Below are positions 59,323 through 64,000 of a stretch of DNA of 64,000 bases, one piece after another. The notes under the pieces are model-generated. The model searched no databases. It saw only the letters and a program-made list of their open reading frames with translations, and had not been told where the DNA came from. The DNA comes from Parashewanella sp965200795. GTDB taxonomy: Bacteria > Pseudomonadota > Gammaproteobacteria > Enterobacterales > Shewanellaceae. The translations under genes were made by a program, and so were the position numbers. The stretch covers positions 248,001-312,000 of the forward strand of contig CBDAVB010000035.1 of assembly GCA_965200795.1 (NCBI GenBank), in the 5' to 3' direction. How positions within the stretch are numbered: position 1 is the first letter of the stretch; each line of letters begins with the position of its first letter.

Positions 59323-60507
59323 GTGGCTAAAGAAAAATTTGAACGTAGCAAACCGCACGTTAACGTTGGTACAATCGGTCACGTTGACCACGGTAAAACT
59401 ACTCTTACTGCAGCGATCTCACACGTTTTAACTAAAAAGTTCGGTGGTGAGACAAAAGATTTCGCGCAAATCGATAACGCTCCGGAAGAGCGTGAGCGCG
59501 GTATTACCATTAATACCTCTCACATCGAATATGACACGCAAACTCGTCACTATGCGCACGTAGACTGCCCGGGTCACGCTGACTATGTTAAAAACATGAT
59601 CACCGGAGCGGCGCAGATGGACGGCGCGATTCTGGTGGTGGCGTCCACAGACGGTCCGATGCCGCAGACCCGTGAGCACATCCTGCTGTCTCGTCAGGTC
59701 GGCGTGCCGTACATCATCGTCTTCATGAACAAGTGTGACATGGTCGACGATGAAGAGCTTCTGGAGCTGGTGGAAATGGAAGTCCGTGAACTGCTGTCTG
59801 AATACGAGTTTCCGGGTGATGACTTACCGGTTATCCAAGGCAGCGCCCTGGGCGCGTTAAACGGTGAGGCGCAGTGGGAAGAGAAAATTCTTGAGCTGGC
59901 CAACGCGCTGGACACTTACATCCCGGAGCCGGAGCGGGCCATCGACGGAGCGTTCATTCTGCCGATTGAAGACGTATTCTCAATTCAGGGCCGCGGTACG
60001 GTAGTAACAGGTCGTGTTGAGCGCGGTATCATCAAAGTGGGTGACGAAGTAGAAATCGTAGGTATCAAAGACACAACCGCCACAACCTGTACCGGCGTGG
60101 AAATGTTCCGTAAGCTGCTTGACGAAGGTCGTGCCGGCGAGAACTGCGGTATCCTGCTGCGCGGTACTAAGCGTGACGAGGTAGAGCGCGGTCAGGTACT
60201 GGCGCAGCCTGGCTCAATCACGCCGCACACGACTTTCGAGTCGGAAGTCTACGTACTGTCAAAAGAAGAGGGCGGCCGTCATACGCCGTTCTTCAAAGGT
60301 TACCGTCCGCAGTTCTACTTCCGCACCACTGACGTAACGGGTACCATCGAGCTGCCGGAAGGCGTTGAGATGGTCATGCCGGGCGACAACATCAAGATGG
60401 TCGTCACGCTGATCTGCCCGATTGCGATGGACGAAGGTCTGCGTTTCGCAATCCGTGAAGGCGGCCGCACGGTAGGCGCGGGTGTCGTAGCTAAAATCGT
60501 TGAGTGA
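59323..60507 (+). CDS. tufA: Elongation factor Tu (second copy, str operon)
   Basis: 394 aa, encoded from GTG 59323 behind AAGGAAG, whereas the first copy starts with ATG. The protein appears identical to that of the tRNA-linked copy. The DNA differs at a handful of synonymous sites (for example near 59543, 59806-59811 and 59847), and the match continues ~20 bp past the stop before ending abruptly. This pattern indicates concerted evolution by gene conversion. Confidence 0.98.
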   Translation: MAKEKFERSKPHVNVGTIGHVDHGKTTLTAAISHVLTKKFGGETKDFAQIDNAPEERERGITINTSHIEYDTQTRHYAHVDCPGHADYVKNMITGAAQMDGAILVVASTDGPMPQTREHILLSRQVGVPYIIVFMNKCDMVDDEELLELVEMEVRELLSEYEFPGDDLPVIQGSALGALNGEAQWEEKILELANALDTYIPEPERAIDGAFILPIEDVFSIQGRGTVVTGRVERGIIKVGDEVEIVGIKDTTATTCTGVEMFRKLLDEGRAGENCGILLRGTKRDEVERGQVLAQPGSITPHTTFESEVYVLSKEEGGRHTPFFKGYRPQFYFRTTDVTGTIELPEGVEMVMPGDNIKMVVTLICPIAMDEGLRFAIREGGRTVGAGVVAKIVE

Positions 60508-60528
60508 TATCGGTGTTGAGTTAGTATT

Positions 60529-60558
60529 AAAAAAAAACCGCTTTCGAGCGGTTTTTTT
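60529..60558 (+). terminator. Terminator of the str operon
   Basis: AAAAAAAAACCGCTttcgAGCGGTTTTTTT: seven-base-pair stem, TTCG loop and T-tract 20 bp after the tuf stop. Confidence 0.85.
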
Positions 60559-60674
60559 GTGCGTTGTAAATGTGATTAAGGCGGAATTTATTAATAAATG
60601 AATCTGACAAGTGGCAAGAAAAACATCCATTCAATTAAAGACCGCATACCCGTTGCTGTTAAATTAATGTTCCG

Positions 60675-60688
60675 TTGATCATTATCAA
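60675..60688. promoter_or_regulatory. Probable FNR/Anr binding site upstream of ccoG
   Basis: TTGATCATTATCAA is an exact match to the TTGAT-N4-ATCAA consensus. It is 200 bp upstream of ccoG; a TATAAT box is at about 60825. FNR control is common for cbb3 oxidase genes, so low-oxygen regulation is plausible. Confidence 0.6.
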
Positions 60689-60887
60689 GCAAAATTTCAT
60701 ACAAATTTTAGAGTTAAGTCACAAATAATATTATTAGTTACTGTTGATTTATAAGTAATTGTTAAATTAATTTTGTGTGATCAAAGTTTTGTTTTTGTTG
60801 ATGCTTCGCTCTATTTATTAAAGGTATAATAGAGTTCTTCAGGAACTATCCCCTGCTCTATTCCGAGCAGGATTAGGTTATAACAGT

Positions 60888-62315
60888 ATGAGTTTAGGAA
60901 CGCATAACAAGGATTACACCAAAGGCGAACGTATCAAGATTCATCAGCCGGACGCACATAAAGCTGATAAATTTAGTCCAAGTAATCAAATTTATGTTCG
61001 GGCAGTTCAAGGCTTATGGACGACGGTACGTCGCCGTATGGGCTGGGTGGCTATGTTGTCTTTTATGTTGCTGCCTTGGATTTCGTGGGGAGACCGCCAG
61101 GCGGTTTACTTTAATCTGGCAGAACAAAAGTTTCATATTTTTGGTTTAATAATCTGGCCTCAGGATCTGACATTGCTTGCGGCACTGTTAATGATCGCTG
61201 CTTTTGGTTTGTTTTTTATCACTACTTATTTGGGGCGGGTATGGTGCGGCTACACTTGCCCTCAAACAGTATGGACATTCATTTTCATCTGGTTCGAAGA
61301 AAAACTGGAAGGGCCACGCAATAAACGTATCAAGCTCGACAAGATGCCGTGGAGCTTCAATAAGCTCTGGCGCAAAACTGCCAAGCATGCGGCGTGGTTG
61401 GGGTTTTCATTGCTGACATCGATGACTTTCATGTCATACTTTATACCGACCAATGAAATCTACTATGAAATCTTTACCCTGCAAGCATCAGGATTAATTT
61501 ATTTCTGGGTGCTGTTCTTCATGTTCGCTACTTATGGTAATGCGGGCTGGATGCGAGAAATCATGTGTATTCATATGTGTCCATACGCGCGTTTCCAGTC
61601 GGCGATGTTTGATAAGAACACCTTTATCGTAGGCTATGACGCAGCACGAGGTGAATCACGCGGCCCTCGTTCTCGCAAAGCTGATCCCAAAGAGCTGGGT
61701 TTAGGTGACTGTATCGACTGTGACTTATGCGTTCAGGTTTGCCCTACTGGAATCGACATCCGTAATGGTCTGCAATACGAATGTATTAACTGCGGTTCAT
61801 GTATTGACGCCTGTGATCAAACCATGGACAGAATGGGCTATGACAAAGGCCTGATCAGTTATACCACTGAGAACAAGCTAGAGGGAAAAACGGAACATGT
61901 CGCCAGACCGAAACTGATTGGCTACGGCATCGTGATGGTGGCAATGATAGGGGTATTTTTACTTGCCTTTGCTCATGTTCAGCCAATTCGTATCGATATC
62001 TTACGTGACAGAAATCAACTGTATCGTGAAAATGTAGACGGATTGATTGAGAATACTTTTACGCTGAAAATCCTTAATAAGACAGAAGAGCAACACACGT
62101 ATACATTAAGTGCTAAACAGCTGGAGGATTATCAGTGGATTGGTCCTAAGACAGTAACGGTTGAATCAGGGCAAGTGTTCACGCTGCCAATCAGTATTGC
62201 GATTGACCCGGCTGACTTACACCAGATTGTGACTGACTTTAAAATAGAAGTGACTACAAAGGTCAACGGTGAAAAGGTGAGTGTAGATCAAGAAACACGC
62301 TTCTTTGCACCGTAA
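60888..62315 (+). CDS. ccoG: Cytochrome c oxidase accessory protein CcoG (FixG/RdxA)
   Basis: 475 aa. Membrane helices at about 51-66, 95-115, 165-183, 200-216 and 342-362. A dicluster ferredoxin region (about 270-310, CIDCDLCVQVCPTGID and CINCGSCIDACDQ) supplies eight cysteines for two [4Fe-4S] clusters. An Ig-like periplasmic C-terminal domain follows. CcoG acts as a cupric reductase for cbb3 oxidase copper-site assembly. The conserved GRVWCGYTCPQTVW motif is intact. It stands alone here between tuf and rrn; other cco genes are not in the window. Confidence 0.94.
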   Translation: MSLGTHNKDYTKGERIKIHQPDAHKADKFSPSNQIYVRAVQGLWTTVRRRMGWVAMLSFMLLPWISWGDRQAVYFNLAEQKFHIFGLIIWPQDLTLLAALLMIAAFGLFFITTYLGRVWCGYTCPQTVWTFIFIWFEEKLEGPRNKRIKLDKMPWSFNKLWRKTAKHAAWLGFSLLTSMTFMSYFIPTNEIYYEIFTLQASGLIYFWVLFFMFATYGNAGWMREIMCIHMCPYARFQSAMFDKNTFIVGYDAARGESRGPRSRKADPKELGLGDCIDCDLCVQVCPTGIDIRNGLQYECINCGSCIDACDQTMDRMGYDKGLISYTTENKLEGKTEHVARPKLIGYGIVMVAMIGVFLLAFAHVQPIRIDILRDRNQLYRENVDGLIENTFTLKILNKTEEQHTYTLSAKQLEDYQWIGPKTVTVESGQVFTLPISIAIDPADLHQIVTDFKIEVTTKVNGEKVSVDQETRFFAP

Positions 62316-62354
62316 ACTTATCCATAAACAGAGTTATTTCTGTAATTGACCAAC

Positions 62355-62382
62355 AAAAAAAGGGCTTTTCAGCCCTTTTTTT
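62355..62382 (+). terminator. Terminator after ccoG
   Basis: AAAAAAAGGGCTtttcAGCCCTTTTTTT: six-base-pair GC stem with A- and T-runs. Confidence 0.85.
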
Positions 62383-62445
62383 GTACGTAACGTTCAATAA
62401 AAAAAACACCCGAACGCATTTTTGTATTTTTCTTTCAAAAAGCCC

Positions 62446-62473
62446 TTGCGCAAAATTTTAAGCTGCCTATAAT
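62446..62473 (+). promoter_or_regulatory. rRNA operon promoter P1 (second rrn)
   Basis: TTGCGC, 16-bp spacer, TATAAT, then TCGCCGCC; aligns with 13534-13561 of the first operon with a few differences. Confidence 0.8.
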
Positions 62474-62615
62474 TCGCCGCCACTGGCACGGCACGGCGGG
62501 CAACGCTCCGCAAACAGAGGGCGATGCGGCAAAGCCTGACGAGTCAGGGTTTGAAGAAGATGTAATCAAATTCAAATCGGTCAAAACTTCTTTTGAAATT
62601 AATTGAAAAAAGGTG

Positions 62616-62643
62616 TTGACGACCACGGGGAAATGCGTAGAAT
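62616..62643 (+). promoter_or_regulatory. rRNA operon promoter P2 (second rrn)
   Basis: TTGACG, 16-bp spacer, TAGAAT, identical to 13705-13732. A boxA-like TGTTCTTTAAAAA follows at about 62718. The leader to 62985 is almost the same as in the first operon. Confidence 0.8.
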
Positions 62644-62985
62644 ACGCAGCCCTGACCCGCTGAGGATAACGAATCAGGCGGTTGTTCTTAAAAGCAGCCT
62701 TGAGCGCTAAAGAACGTGTTCTTTAAAAATTTATCAAGCAAATCTGTGTGAGCACTCGCGGAGATAGAACATCCAAGTTACTGCTTTCTTGTACTCTTTG
62801 TTACAAAGAAAATCAGTAACCAAAAAATTCTGTCAATGATGATGTTCACGCAAACTTTCAAAGTTTTAATTAACTTTGGACATGCAAAAACTTTTTGTTT
62901 TTATCTTTTTTCTAAAAAGATGAAGACCTAAAGCGACAGAATTCATTGAGTCGTTCAGCCTAGACTGAACAACAAAAAAACTTTT

Positions 62986-64000
<1,015 letters not shown>

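Overview
The window comes from a free-standing bacterial chromosome of the Gammaproteobacteria, most likely an Alteromonadales/Vibrionales-type lineage. Three things point there: the gene order nudE-cysQ, desaturase-fabR-trmA-murI-rrn-murB-birA-coaA-tRNA-tuf-secE-nusG-rplKAJL-rpoBC-rpsL-rpsG-fusA-tuf; the Shewanella-like 16S rRNA segments; and FabR- and FNR-type operator sequences. Insertion-sequence load, frameshifted genes and orphan genes inside otherwise conserved ribosomal clusters suggest a genome in flux, perhaps host-associated. That last point is inference.

Layout. 0-13.4 kb: yrfG (5' end only), nudE, cysQ, a fused MFS transporter/acyltransferase gene destroyed by two insertion sequences and two frameshifts, the selenium pair selD-mnmH, a fatty acid desaturase divergent from its regulator fabR, trmA, murI and a membrane-anchored RRM protein. 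13.5-19.3 kb: a complete 16S-23S-5S operon with tandem promoters and no spacer tRNA. 19.3-23.2 kb: an IS graveyard (group II intron 5' fossil, decayed IS1380-like element, intact-looking IS66-like element). 23.3-25.4 kb: four small accessory genes (a membrane protein and a membrane-tethered XRE regulator; two secreted paralogues). 25.5-30.9 kb: murB, birA, coaA, four tRNAs (Thr, Tyr, Gly, Thr) and the first tuf.

31-38.6 kb: an accessory block of lower-GC genes wedged between tuf and secE. It holds an ankyrin-like protein, a carotenoid-oxygenase remnant, an orphan 248-aa protein, a TetR/metallo-hydrolase divergent pair and two unrecognised ~490-aa paralogues. 39.3-51.7 kb: secE-nusG-rplK-rplA-rplJ-rplL-rpoB-rpoC. 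51.7-55.8 kb: a complete group II intron directly behind the rpoC terminator, and an ISL3-family element that splits an unknown 205-codon gene. 56-60.6 kb: rpsL-rpsG-fusA-tuf (second, near-identical tuf). 60.9-62.3 kb: ccoG under a probable FNR site. From 62.4 kb: promoters and the first 1015 nt of a second rRNA operon in the same orientation.

The core is the translation/transcription machinery, with its own promoters (tRNA-tuf, rplK, rplJ, rpsL), an L10 leader and terminators. The accessory cargo sits in gaps between these transcription units. No CRISPR array, prophage or recognisable defence system was seen. The best candidates for something undescribed are the ~490-aa paralogue pair, the tethered HTH pair, the secreted paralogue pair, and a dispersed repeat family located at gene 3' ends.
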